Positions 1-10,896 of a DNA stretch of 64,000 nt are shown here, piece after piece. The position numbers and the translations under genes are program-made. Numbering within the stretch: position 1 is the stretch's first letter; the number at the start of each line of letters is the position of its first letter. Under the pieces are notes generated by a model that saw only the letters and a list, made by a program, of their open reading frames with translations, ran no database searches and had not been told where the DNA came from. The DNA is taken from contig CP154955.1 of NCBI GenBank assembly GCA_039621445.1, forward strand, positions 12,652,960 to 12,716,959, written 5' to 3'. This DNA is from Euglena gracilis (Eukaryota > Euglenida > Euglenophyceae > Euglenales).

Positions 1-184
1 TTCTCCGGACCGGACTTGGATGCCCAGTCCGTCCTCCCTGCATTGCTCTGTGCTTTTCTTCTTTGGAAGTTGGGAAAAGGGTTTTTCTGTTACTTTTATT
101 TTCAGTTCCCAAGTAGGTGCGCCAAGGCGAAAGCGAAGGCTTTTTGGGAATTGGGTAACGGGAATTGGGAATCAGACGTACACT
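1..184 (+). repeat. Partial LTR, opposite orientation (end of U5)
   Basis: Read on the plus strand, this stretch carries blocks also found at the 3' end of the giant-family LTR (the complement of the E2 LTR start at 15737-15780): a GGCGAAAGCGA block and the terminus GACGTACACT, ending at 184. No primer-binding TGGTAGCAG follows. Instead the E0 3' UTR resumes (CTGTGACCCC...), so this looks like a solo or truncated LTR inserted into E0. Its left part lies outside the window, so no target duplication can be checked. Confidence 0.5.
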
Positions 185-659
185 CTGTGACCCCCCTACT
201 CGGGTTGGGTCCATGGGCATTCCAGGAAACCCCATGAGTAGGGGTGGAAGGAGGGGGCCTCTGACCATTCAAACCTAGGCAGTGCGCATGCCCAGTCAAA
301 CCTGACCACGCAAAAGAAAAGGTCTTATTCTACAAAACCAACTGCCGGCGACAGCATTTGCCCCGGGGGAAAAGTAGCCAGGAAAAATTGTGCTGTCTGG
401 CCTCAAACGGCCGAAAATAAAAAGGAAAGAAAAAGTAGGCCTTCGGCCCTGTGCGCTGCGTGTCGCACGCTCGCGAGAGGGGGGAGGGGAGAGGGGTGTG
501 CATGCATGCGCACGGAATCCTGCACATGGCAGCATCCCAGTGGGAACTTACTAGCGGCGAATACCGCAAAGGGTCTTCAAAGGGTTTGCTCGGGCGAATA
601 CCCGAGCAAGGTGTCAGGCGAATACCTGGCGAGGGTTCTGAAAGACGCCGCATTGGTGC
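185..659 (-). other. E0 3' untranslated region of a giant chromovirus
   Basis: No credible gene. From about 200 the sequence closely matches 36160-36571 plus 44303-44459, the 3' UTR of E3, and more weakly 16430-16650 in E2. It preserves the uninterrupted target site of E4 at about 561-580. It lies downstream of the ORF-C C-terminus at 660-1183 on the minus strand. Confidence 0.6.
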
Positions 660-1183
660 CTACGGACACCTCACCTGCCTCTGTCGGCTGGGTGTTTCGC
701 GCACCTCACGCCAGTAGTCGTGTTGAGGGTACCCTAATGGGTCCTCAACCAACTCTAGTTGGCGTGGGGAACGCTGCGGAGCTGATTCACTCCGGATGGT
801 GTTCTCATCCGGATCTTTGATATCAAAGGATGGGGTCTCCCAGTCCTTGATCCAACTGTCCGGCAGCTTCTCCCTGGTACGGTCAGCATGATGCTGAAGG
901 TACCGTTGGAGCTGCTCCCAGAAAATTCTGGGCAGCATCACCGGCCAGATGATGTAATTCATCCTGGGGTGATGTGCAGGCACCTGCGGGGGCATTCCCG
1001 GGGTCTGCTTGAAGTTGACGTCATACATCCACCTCGCTGTCCGAGCTCTTGCGGTATGGGGCCGTAATACAGCCGCCAACCAACCTCTGAAGTCCACCAA
1101 ATCGTGTTCCTCAGGAGGCCACAGTGGCAAGGCGTATCCGCCGTGCTGACGCTTGGAGAACAGGGTGTAAACCTGTGTCTCCT
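660..1183 (-). pseudogene. ORF-C C-terminal fragment (E0)
   Basis: This is the last 170 or so codons of ORF-C, the third extra gene of the giant elements. The readable part starts near the conserved FSKRQHGGYA stretch, contains the family signature PGMPPQV...HPRMNYIIWP, and ends with LELVEDP...DYWREVR before a stop at 660. The protein is over 90 % identical by eye to the E3 copy (44460-44890). Its C-terminal tail also aligns with E2 (LEIVETP...DYVREIR), which shows where the intact protein ends. The gene is cut at 1183, where similarity to E3 stops abruptly and E1-related sequence starts. Function is unknown. The zinc-binding part of the protein is missing here. Confidence 0.6.
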
Positions 1184-1198
1184 ACCCCGGCTTACCCC

Positions 1199-1628
1199 AC
1201 TGTACGACCCACACCGGCTTTTCTACTTATGCTTTCCTCCCGAAAAGCCCGTGGGGGGCGTAACAATAAAATTTGTTTCCCTTTCCTCTTTTGATTGCAA
1301 AGCACAAAGGCAAAGAGAATTGTTGGGACAGCAGTCCCTTATATGAAAGTGACTTTTTCTCTTTCGAGCTTTGTAAAAGAAAGAAATAAAACTTCTATTC
1401 GAATGGGACTTCGCCCTCAGAATTCTAAAACAGAATTGCAAAGCACCAAACCCTGTAACCTTGAATTAGGAACCAGTTACTTTCGCTAAGCTTTCGCTAG
1501 CTCTGAGATTATATATTTGTCTTATGGTTTAGCCATGCCACTGTGTACGGCCCGGCCGTAGCCAGATTATAGGCCGTAGCCCAGTATCTGGTACACAGTG
1601 CCATGGCAGAATGGCTGCCTGGTACACA
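1199..1628 (-). repeat. E1 3' LTR
   Basis: About 430 bp aligned end to end with 35336-35767, with roughly 19-20 substitutions and one small indel. On the minus strand it begins TGTGTACC. At the other end 35336 gives GTACACT and 1199 has one change in that terminus. A TATA-like CATATAAGG lies on the minus strand near 1339-1347. The inner side carries a polypurine tract at 1629. Confidence 0.85.
1533..1606 (-). other. Conserved LTR hairpin (E1)
   Basis: Arms 1533-1548 and 1591-1606 are complementary at 15 of 16 positions and enclose a 42-nt loop. The second E1 LTR has the same structure, and the E2 LTRs have a hairpin of different sequence at the same place (16087-16147), 22-30 nt inside the U3 end. 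Confidence 0.6.
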
Positions 1629-1641
1629 TCCCCCTCCCAGG
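1629..1641 (-). other. Polypurine tract (E1)
   Basis: On the minus strand CCTGGGAGGGGGA directly abuts the TGTGTACC start of the 3' LTR. This is where the plus-strand primer of reverse transcription is expected. The same tract abuts the E2 3' LTR at 16175. Confidence 0.75.
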
Positions 1642-1657
1642 GCTCTGCCCGATTTCC

Positions 1658-3539
1658 CTACTGGACCAGGCCTGTCGGGATGCCAGGCACAGTCGCAGGT
1701 TCAGGGAGACAGTACCAGGATACGATGGGCTGGTTCTCATTTACGGTTACCGTGTTTGGAGCACAAAGCGCAAAAGAATTCTGGCGCACGCGCTGTTCTT
1801 TGTGCGTCCTCTTACTTGACACCGTAGTGTCTTTGTAGTCTTGAATCTTCGCGATCAACGTGTTATCGACCGACTTAAGGCGATTCCGCCACAGGGTCTT
1901 GGAATGGCGTTGAAGGCGATGATTAAATGAGTATTCACGCTCGCTTGTGAAGGTAAATCTGCAAATTTTCGCATAAAACTCTTGGAAAAGTTGCAGGCCA
2001 TATGTAATAGTTCCATCTTGGATGGTTTGCTGGTACCTGTTGTGGCATACCAGGCAGAGCGTTGAAATCAACGTTGTACGCGCGGGATGCACAGGCACAG
2101 CGGGTTATGTGTGGTTTCAGAATGGTACCAACCCATTCTGAATAATGTTCGTAACCATGTCGTTCAGGTGGGTAGTCAGGTAGTAACCACCGTTGTGTGG
2201 TTTCAGAAACCGTTGAAGGCTTTGTAAACAGTTGGTAAATGACTCGTTTCCAGTCGTCGTCATTGAAGAGTAGGGGCAATCGTTCTTTTGTACATTCCAC
2301 AGCAAGTCTGATCCCGCCGGAATCAGTTTGTAAGTCAAAGGCGATTCTGCCACGGTCAAAAGCCTCAGCTTTCTTGAAGCTTTTGTGTTGATACATTTGT
2401 CGTTTTGTTTTGCAAAACTTCCAGAAATCTTCCAGAACGTCCTCATTTCCGGGTACGATCCTGAGATTTCCACCATCTGCGGGCAACCATATGTCTGCCC
2501 GTAGGCAGTTGACACAGAAAACTGGTACGTCACGGTCTCTGTCTTCTTCCGACCACCGGAAGTTGTTCAGTTGTCTCCAGGCAAGGAGACAATAACCGCA
2601 AATCAGAGCGGCTGTGTTTGGAACGAACTCATTGTGGTGAAAGTTTTTCCGTTTGTTGTCTGCATAACAGACATGCACAGCTGGCATGCTGTTACGAATG
2701 TTGTGACAAACAGTACAGAGCAAAGTTGTTTGGCCATTCGGCCTATTGTCAAACAGGAATGTTTCCCCAAGGTATTGGGCAAACACTCTTGGTGATCTGG
2801 CATTGTAGAGTAGCCAAAAATGGCGAACGTAGTAGTTATACTTCTGTTCTTTGAAGAGGAGTGGTTCAATCCACTTGTTCAACAATATTCCGCGATCGCG
2901 GGCGGATTGTATCATGGCAATGCGTTCTTCGACGCTCGGCAGGTTGGAGATAATGTCCTCTTGCCAAAGGGCGGCATTATCTTCAACCGGCATGTTTTCC
3001 TCTTGCGAGGTCTCAGACGTTGTATATTGTCGAGTTCTACCTCGAAGGGTAGAAGTGACCTGGCTTTTCCCGGCCACTTCGGTATATGTTGGTGCTGGTG
3101 TGGTAGCAGCTGGGGTCTTCTCCCGCTTTCCTGATTTGCTACCACTCCCAGGTGGAGGTGGTTTTGGCTCGTTGTGTCGTTCAGCAGGTTTGCACGGTTC
3201 TGCAGGATGTGGTTTAGCCTTCGGCTTACTGCCTTTTTCTTTCCGCTGTGGCGGAAGAGGGCGTTCTGCAGGCGACTTTGGAGGTTTGGCAGTTGGTGCG
3301 ATAGTAGGTGGTACGTCAGGAGCCGTCGAGACCAATTGTTCTGGTTGGTCTACCAATACGAGTGTTGTGTCATGTGGTGGCGTTTGTTCGACCGTAGTCG
3401 ATTCGGTTGTGTCACCGCTGGGGGTTTGGACATCAGGAGTAGAACTGGCCGCGTCTGCTGCCAGTGTTGGTGGAAGTAGCTTGTGTGGTTTCGCCAAGTC
3501 CGTGTCACGGGGACTTCGCGTTGGACCTCGATCCTCCAC
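1658..3539 (-). pseudogene. ORF-C (E1), zinc-binding protein of unknown role
   Basis: The main reading frame is 1935-3539 (534 codons). A shifted frame at 1658-2098 carries on the C-terminus. The N-terminal third is Pro/Lys/Thr-rich. The core has a multi-cysteine module: CTVCH, then HVC, FHH, CGYCL and CVNCL within about 95 residues, followed by PGMPQQV...HPRWNYYIWP. The same pattern occurs in E2 and E3 at much lower overall identity, so the Cys/His positions and the IWP motif are the constrained parts. The spacing suggests two or more zinc sites. No transmembrane segment or signal peptide is evident, which argues against a classical envelope protein. It is the last gene before the 3' UTR. 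Function unknown. Confidence 0.65.
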
Positions 3540-4281
3540 CTCATGAGCCTACGCGGACCTTCGCCGCTTCGGCGCGGGGCCACTCAGCACAGCGTGTCCT
3601 TGTGCTCCGGGACTGCGGTTACTGCAGGAATTCTGTGGTCGAAAGGTACCTGCGGCCGTCACAGAGACCATGTCCTCGTCTTTAGTTCTGTTCCACTTCG
3701 TTTCTTCGTTGTATTCTGCGCGGCAGGTGTCAGCACCGCATGTTGCCCTGGGGCGCTGGCCCGTAGCGTGCGCCGTCTCGGATTTCCATTGTCATTAGTG
3801 CGGTGGTTCGTTTGGCTTTGGTGTGGGGTGGAGTGCTTTGCTGGCATTTGCGGCTCTTGGCGGGCCGTAGTTGCAGTTGCTCCACCCTCGGGGGCGTGTC
3901 GGGGACCGCGAGAAAAAACCAGCCACTTGACCCCGGTGTGACGTGGCTGTCCCAAATGCACACCCCAAGGGGGCCCTCCCCCCCGCATCCCCCCAACAGT
4001 GTCTGACAGTTTGATCGATTTTCCACCCTCTCCTCTGGGGCACCACGAGTGAATACAGACAACCAAAGAGGAAACCAGCCGTAGGACAACTTCCTGAGAC
4101 AAGAAGAATTGATGCCGGAGTGGGTGGAAGGTGTGTCCGAAATGGGACTGGTTGGCTGGAAGTGGGTGGCTTCTGTGCACACCCAGTTTTCGTTGCATTC
4201 GCTGCCCATGATGGAGTGTTGTCAGTTGTAGATGGCAGCTTGAGGTTGTTGCAGACAGGAAAATGATTCGGATTCTGCCGG
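3540..4281 (-). other. Spacer between ORF-C and ORF-B (E1)
   Basis: About 740 bp with no reading frame that I can match to E2 or E3. In E2 only a single stop separates ORF-B from ORF-C, and there the ORF-C N-terminus is low-complexity. This may therefore be a decayed ORF-C N-terminus, but I see no direct support. Confidence 0.35.
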
Positions 4282-5400
4282 CTAGGGTTCAGGAAGTTTT
4301 AGATGTGGTCGCAGACGGAAGTTTTGCCATCCGACAAATTTGTTTCCTCCCGAGGATCCGCGAGGAAGCCAGTCCAGTATCGGGATGGCTAACCCATCCT
4401 GATTTGTACGTTTGCCCTTGAAAAATGGGGCAAAGTTCTCTCTTCGGAAGGTTTCGCCAAACAGGCGTTTCAGGTATTTCCGTTTTCCGTCTTCGTCCCA
4501 TTCAGGTCGAAGACAGAGGTATTCTTGTGGGAGTGGTTGTTTCAGGTTGAGCAAATTGTAGATTTCCAGAGCATAGCATACCCATGCTGTCCATTGGAAG
4601 GTCTGCATGTGCAGAAGCATTTGTCTGTGGTTTCGTCTGGCGTATCCGATTTCCCTAACTTCGAAGGGATTGTGGCAGATGTGTCCGAGTAGTCTTCGTT
4701 GTTGTTGGGCCTCCGCCCATTCACGTTGGAGGAGGCCGCGCCCTTTGTGCGTTTGGGCGGTCGGTTGTCCGACCGCGCACACCAAAGCCCCAGAAGTCCA
4801 CGGGGAACTTGTGGTGGAAGTGGGTGCACCAAACAATGAATTTTGGTGGGTATGTGAGGTCGATTCCGACCACTTGGAAGTGTGGGCCGTAGTGTTCGTT
4901 GAGAAAATTTTGGTAGTTGTAACAGAACATTTCGTGTGTCACCAATTGTATATCCTTTGGAAGTGGGAATACTTCCAATTGTATCTAAGAAAAAGCCACG
5001 TGCTTTTTCCTTGTAGAGTTTGACCATGTGGTGATATACTTCAGGAGCAACAACCCAAGGGTGTTGTTCCTTATAGTACTCGTGCATAATTGTATCACAT
5101 CCGTCTGAGATCCAGAACAGATGGTCAATCATAAATTGTACGTCCAGGTCGTAACCAGGTTGTGAGCCTTCGCTCTTTCCTTTGCCTTTCCGGCATTTCT
5201 GTCCTTTTGCGGCTTCGCGCTCTTGTTCATTCCAACGGTATGCACCGTCTTTTTGGAATGCTCGTGTTTTTCTCCACATTGTAACGGTTACACCAGCAGT
5301 GTAATGTCCAGCGATGTCACCAGACGGCTTGTCTGGACGGAGTTGGTGATACATTTTGTATAAAGATCGTTGTACGTTGGGTGGGATCCGCAGGTCATCG
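4282..5400 (-). pseudogene. ORF-B (E1), DFWGFGVR protein
   Basis: Pieces in three frames cover this gene (4282-4836, 4721-4978, 4542-5400). Its diagnostic motif CTHFHHKFPVDFWGFGVRG is homologous to CSHCYEKFAVDFWGFGVRS in E2 and CCKYCRKELSVDFWGFGVRG in E3. A Gly-Lys-rich linker (KGQKCRKGKGKSEG) marks the N-terminal side, as in the other copies. The C-terminal part with FGETFRRENF aligns with FGDTLDRALF of E2, and a stop (TAG at 4282) closes the frame. At least two frameshifts break it. The HCYEK/HFHHK stretch could bind a metal, but no known family is recognised. Confidence 0.6.
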
Positions 5401-7569
5401 CTTTCATGACGATCCCGTTGCGACTGCGCGCTTTGTGGGGCGTCGTCCAAACGACGACGTTGTGTGTCTGGCGTTGGAAGTGTTTCTGGTGGTGTTGCAA
5501 ACTCCGGTCCACGCGGGCGTTGCGCGCGTCAACGTTGTATGTTTTTGCTGGGGCCGTCAAATGTTGTAGAGCTTCCTTGTAGGTGGCGCGTTGTGCTGGC
5601 GACTCAAACCTGGGTTGACCCGAGAAAGGTTGTCCCGGTTCAACAGGTGGTTGTGTCTTTCCAGCCGTAGCCGGTTGTGAAGGTGTAGGTGGAGCGGTCG
5701 TAACAGGAGGTGCTCGTACAGGAATTGTAGATTGTGCGGGTGCTTTTGCACGTGCCGACTGCGCGGCTTGAGCAGGGGGTCCTTTTCTTTGTATAGGTAC
5801 AGGTTGGTTTGAACCTGCTGCTGACGCGGCAGGTGGAGAAGATGTTGATTGTGCAGTCGAAACTGCTTGTACCGGTTTTGTTTGTGGTGCCGGAGTAGGT
5901 TGAGCTACTGGCGGCACAAGATTCGACGCCGAAGCGAGTTGTTCCATTGGACCAGGTGGATGTGGTGGTGCATTCACATTCAAAACTTCGGGTAGTGCCC
6001 AGGTGGGTATACCCAAAATTTTGGAGTTTGGACCAATGACATCCATTCTCACACCTTTTACGTTGATAGCTCCCAAATGGGGTCCAAGTTCGTAAATTTT
6101 GTTCGAGGGGGAGGTATTGTTCGCCTTTGGTTGTGTAAGCGAAATCCCCAGATTGTGGCACTCGTTCCTAGTGAATATTGTCCTCTACGGGACGCAGGGG
6201 GTTTTTTCCGACAACCCGTATCGCTGTCGGTTCCGGCAGCGGTACGGCGGGGGTTGTCGGTGGTAGTGGTTGAGATTGTGCAGATGGTGGAGTTTGTACG
6301 GGCTGTGGTGGTTGGGGTGGTTGAGATGGTTCGTCTGTTTCCATGGTATACTCCGGCTCAGGTTATGCCGTCGTATACTCGTCTAAGGCTCTTCGGCCAT
6401 GTCGTCGGTATAGTTTTCATCGTATGGCTCTTCGGCCTGCATAGCGTATTGTGCTTGCATACCAGCCTGCCAGTTCCGGGCAGGCGGCATGCGTGGGGGA
6501 GAAGTAAAACGTTGTTGTGGTAAGTATATTGGTTCTTGCATTTGGACATCACCCATCTCACTTTCTGTGAGTTCAGGAGTATATCGGCGCATGTGTTCCG
6601 CGTAAGCACCCACTGGATGCACTCCGCGGAGCATAGGCGGGACCAGGACACCCAGATCCCTGAGGGTTACATTGTCTGGAAATCCGGATTCTCCGGGTTG
6701 GAAGAAGATTCTACCTGCTATCGTACTCTGGGACCACATGTCCCAGGTGGCGATAGGTTTGTTGGCGATTGTCGGCAGTACGAATCCCACATCACTCAGA
6801 TGAAGGGATCCGGTCTGTCCTCTGCGCACATGCGCAGAGCGTTACGAATTGTATCCGTTGAGGTCGTTGTCAGTTCACCCATGTACTTGGGGAACCGAGG
6901 CATCACGGGAGCGGCATACTGCCTTTGGGAATCTGGTTGTGTGGCATGCTGCCCTTGTGGTGGTTGTGCGGCATACTGCCCTTGTGGAGGTTGTGCGGGG
7001 TAATAGCGAATACAAAGTTGTTCAGCCAATTTTCGTTCTTCATATTCGACGTACTGTTGTTCCACCGCCGCAAAAGCAGCGCGTTGGCTACTGCTACTAG
7101 CCATGTCGTATCTTCTTGGGGGCCGCGGTTGCGGCACCGCAAATTGTTCATAGGCAGATTCCGTTTGCTGTGGAATCATTGTTTGAGACTGTAAGCCACC
7201 AAGTGTAGTTTGTTCTGGAGCAACATGCGGAACCGCATGTTGAGTCACAGGGGGATTTGCCGCTACGGGCCTTGCTGCCGGAGCAGCTTGCACCTGAGGG
7301 GCTGCCACTACGGGCCTTGCTGCCGAAGCAGCTTGTACATGCCGAACGGGGACTTGCTCTCCACGAGGTAGTGCAAGTCCTCGTCCTCCCGAAGGAGGTT
7401 GTTTGGTGAGGGGGTCCTCCAACAGGAGGTTGTCCAGCGGGAACATACGGTTGGGAGGATGGGGGACCAGGCCGCCCATCAATCCGCCCATTATATATTT
7501 TGGCATCCGCCCATTATACATTTTTTCGAAAGTCCATGCTATGGACAGATCTTGGACATCTTTGTACAT
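5401..7569 (-). pseudogene. ORF-A (E1), Pro/Gln-rich protein with conserved core
   Basis: The ATG at 7569 lies only 6 nt after the integrase stop (TAA at 7576) and in the same frame. The protein has a Pro/Gln/Ala-rich N-terminus with repeated PPQGQ units and a conserved core (about 6500-6900) containing IRNALRMCAEDRPDP, TLRDLGVLVPP and a GAYAEHMRR-like stretch. A long Pro/Ala/Thr-rich tail follows (5288-6076). Frames 6796-7569, 6383-6829 and 5288-6076 are needed, so frameshifts are present. The core has counterparts in E2 (TLGIQEPP, FTEYMREHSPP) and E3 (DLGVYVPP, HTVHMREHMPP). Role unknown. Its composition suggests a structural or RNA-associated protein rather than an enzyme. Confidence 0.55.
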
Positions 7570-7575
7570 TGTCCC

Positions 7576-8867
7576 TTAGAAAGTATTTACAGAAATGTCA
7601 ATGTTGTTTCGTTTGTTCCATAGTTTCCAGTCTTGTTGGATACAACCAACAAACCTAGTTGCCGGTTCCCAAGTGTCCTCTTCGGGACCATACCCTTTCC
7701 ACCTCACCGTCCAGTAGTGTATACCCTTGTCTACTTTGTGGTCGAGGTTTTTGTCAACGACAAAATCATCTGTCTCAGGCAGTTTTGACCGTGGTTTGAA
7801 GAAGAGGCAGGGTATTTCTTTACCGTTTGGTGGAGTCAGGTATGATTTGAAGTCATCAATGTGCACATCCTCGACACCGTTGGGTAAAGCGACTTTACAG
7901 CGCATACTTGTACCCAACCGATCGAGGATCTCACATGGACCGATCCAGAGGGGGTCCAACTTCGTGGATTGCATGCGGGTTCTACTGTTCCGAAACCACA
8001 CGCAGTCACCTGGGTTGTATATCGGTGATTTGTAATCTTGTAAAAATTGTCTTTGTTTTTGTAAATGTAAGCGATTACGCGCTTTTGCACATCCGTGCGC
8101 AATGATTCTACTTCAGAGAACCATGTTTCGCAACTCACGCTAGAACAAGCGGGTCGTTCTGACGGGATGTCGCCAATGGCTGGGTGGTCTCGTCCGAAGA
8201 CGATCTTGTACCGTGAGTACTGTAATATCAGACCCGGTAAAGTGTTGATATAAAATAAACACCACGGTAAGACTTGTAGCCAGGCATTGTGCGATTCGGC
8301 CAGTGAAAGTCGTAGCATGTTGACTACAGCTTTCACTGCCGCTTCAGCGCGACCATTTCCTTTTGGACGATAAATGATAGAAAAATGCTGCTCAATTCCG
8401 AGTAAACCGCAAAGTGTTGTAAAAAATCGGGAAGAAATCAAATGGTGTTGATCACTCACGATTTCATTCGGTAATCCCATGAGGCATATGCATCTTTCTA
8501 AAAACATTTGTGCCAAAACTTGTGCTGTCAACCCTGCTTTGTGGCATGGAATGGCTACGATGTACCCACTCAGCCGACAGACGACAACAACAATGTAATC
8601 GTAAATTTTGTCATCTGTTCCTTTGCAAGGTTCAAGTTCCAGAAACTCCATGCAGAGGGATGTAAAAATGTCATTTGGTACGGGGAAGAAGTCCATCGTA
8701 CCAGGGGGGGTACCTCTGCGCGGTTTCACAGCTTGACAAATTTGGCACCGTTTCGAAATTTGTAACAGCGCTTGTACAAATCTTTTTCGGTCAGGGTTGT
8801 ACAGTACCTGCGACCCACCAAAGAAACAAGTTTGGGGGCACCAGGGTGACCTTGGTTGTGATAACAT
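7576..8867 (-). pseudogene. Integrase core and chromodomain (E1 pol)
   Basis: 7836-8867 encodes the integrase zinc-region cysteines (CQICQ), a catalytic core with NEIVSDQHHL (second Asp) and GNGRAEAAVK (Glu), and the downstream region. 7576-8001, in another frame, holds the GPCEI-type GPY/F module and a chromodomain (WTVRWKGYGPEEDTWEPA). The His pair of the HHCC site (YHNQGHPGAPK) lies in the RT frame upstream. The first catalytic Asp is replaced by Glu: E1 reads CMEFLELEP where E2 and E5 read CMDFLELEP. With the frameshift near 8000 this makes the enzyme inactive. In live elements this protein inserts cDNA, and the chromodomain is thought to direct it to modified histones. Confidence 0.8.
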
Positions 8868-10896
8868 AAACGTACATCATCAACCAAGTCACAGGGTATG
8901 CAGTACTTGTAACCAGTCTCATTACGAAAAATCAAACGTAAAGGCGATAAGGTATAATTCTCGACCAATTCACCACTACGCAATCTTTGTACGACATCAT
9001 TATAAAAATCATCCTTGTAATAATCCCATTCACGAAAAAAGAGAGTGGATGGAGATTCTGATCGCGTAACTTGGCGGGGGTGCGGCATTCTGCCGCGTTG
9101 TCGTTTTCCCCGTACGGGGACTATCGGCATCCGCCGCCAAATCCGCGAAACAGGAAAATTGTCCAGTAGGTTGTCAGCGGCGTCTGCGCGCCTTGTGAAT
9201 TTGTCGGCTTCGCGACTTCCGTGGAACGTGGCATCACCCTCGTCAGGGTTACCAGGGTATTGCCAGGGTGCACGGGAGAGTGGGTCAGCGACTTTTTGAG
9301 TATGACCTGGTGTGTAAACTACCACCAGGTTGAATTGACTCAAAAATTCGTGCCAACGGCATCTTCGGCCAACTGAGGACATGGCTTTGTTCAGGTCTTC
9401 GGTGTACCAGTGTTGGAGAGACTCATGGTCTGTCAACACTAGTATTTGTACGAGTGAACTGGCGACCCAACTTCGGAAGTTTTGTATGATAAGGACAATG
9501 GCATACGTCTCCTTTTCTCGTATGCTCCATTTGACTTGTCCTTTTCCGTCTTCACCTTGTAGCTTTCTGCTGAAGAATGCTATAGGGCGTAGTTCATTGG
9601 ACGAGTTGTGTTGACTCAACACGCCGCCGACAGCATAATCACTGCTGTCGACATCTAGTACGTAGGGTTTTAACGGGACAGCAATGTCAAGTACAACGTT
9701 GTCCAACATCAGTTGTTTAGTTGTCGTTAGGGATTCTCGCATTGTATCATCCCATTGTATCTTTATATTGTCAGGCGCGCGATTTTTGAGTTGTCGTGTC
9801 AGCGATTTTCGTGAAATCCTTCACGTAAATCGCGTAACACTGCGCTAAACCTAAAAATCTTTTTAAATGTGTGATTGTTTTGACGTTTTCAGCTGACCAC
9901 TTCTTTATAGCTTCGAGTTTGCTTGGAGATGCTCTCCTTTGTCCGCTGTTAAGAATGTGTCCACAGAATTTTATCGTTTCGCGAAACAAATGCATTTTCG
10001 TACCTTTGACGAAACGCAAATGATTTTGGAACGTTGTCAGGACTGATCGTACATCGCGGTAGTGAATATCAAGGATACCACTACCCGAATTTGTAAATGG
10101 GGGGGGTGCCTATCAGCACATCATCAATTTATACCATTGTTAACGGTAAATCTTGTAAAATACATTGAATAATTCTTTGGAACATGGCTGGGCCATTCTT
10201 AACACCCATTGGTAACACCGTGCATTAGGAAACTCCGCGGCAGGTTACAAATGCAGTGTATGGTTGTGAGTCAGGGTTTAAGTGCATCTGGTGAAAACCA
10301 GCCTCCAAATCGATAATCGACCAGGGGCGGTTTTCCGCTTGTTCTGTAATCGGGTCTTCGATAAGTGGTAACGGAAATGGATCGTCCTTCGTCTGTGAGT
10401 TCAAGTATCGGCAATCCAAAACAAGTCTCCACTTCTTCTCTCCAGAAGCATCGGGAGGCTTGGGTACCACAAAAGCTTGTGAGGTCCACTCGCTTTTGGA
10501 GGGTATGATGCATTTTCGTTCAATCAGTTTTTCGATCATTGTATTGAGAGCTTGTTCTCTTTCGCTTGAACAGCGAAAGAATTTTTGGTGCATGGGCTGT
10601 GCACCTTCTTTGAGTTCGATTTTACAGACACCAAAAGGTCCGCGAATTGCAGGATCTATGTCATCGGCATAGATAGAAGGTTCTAAAACATCACTTAGTT
10701 CGCGATTGATCTTTGTACATAGTTCTTGTGATTTGGGATGTTGACCACCGCTTTCTATCACTGCGGATAGTTGGTGTGTTTGGTCATTCTGACCTTTTTC
10801 CCGTCGGATTTTGTCAGTGTGGTCAACAATTCCGAATGCATCAAAGAAACGAATTCGAAAATGATTTCTTTCAATGGTGGCAACATGACACCACAA
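8726..10896 (-). pseudogene. Reverse transcriptase-RNase H (E1 pol)
   Basis: The N-terminal RT is read at 10225-10896 (SEWTSQAFVVPKP, WRLVLDCRYLNSQ, FPLPLIED). The palm continues through 10100-10225, although it lies outside the long open frames. There LPMGVKNGPAMFQR is followed by a YIDD motif whose Tyr codon is TAA (10129-10131). The connection is at 9771-10019. RNase H is at 8726-9742 with DVDSSDYAVGG, REKETYA, LTDHESL and TPGHTQKVADPLSR, so all acidic and His positions are kept. A gag/pol-type HHCC His pair follows at the C-terminal end. At least three frameshifts and the stop in the catalytic motif make it nonfunctional. Confidence 0.85.

Noticed and set aside
185-659. Host gene or tRNA in the gaps between elements.
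   Set aside because: Every gap longer than 300 bases is matched by another copy of an element UTR or LTR, or is a low-complexity spacer. No cloverleaf or exon-like signal was found by eye.
2851-3546. Long plus-strand open frames opposite ORF-C, ORF-A and gag (for example 2851-3546, 18339-19181, 20856-21431).
   Set aside because: They mirror conserved minus-strand genes, are Ser/Ala/Gly or Trp-rich translations of the opposite strand, and have no conserved motif of their own.
6077-6523. Possible env gene downstream of integrase.
   Set aside because: No signal peptide, furin-like site or transmembrane anchor is visible in ORF-A, ORF-B or ORF-C. The conserved features are cysteine pairs and Trp/Phe motifs.
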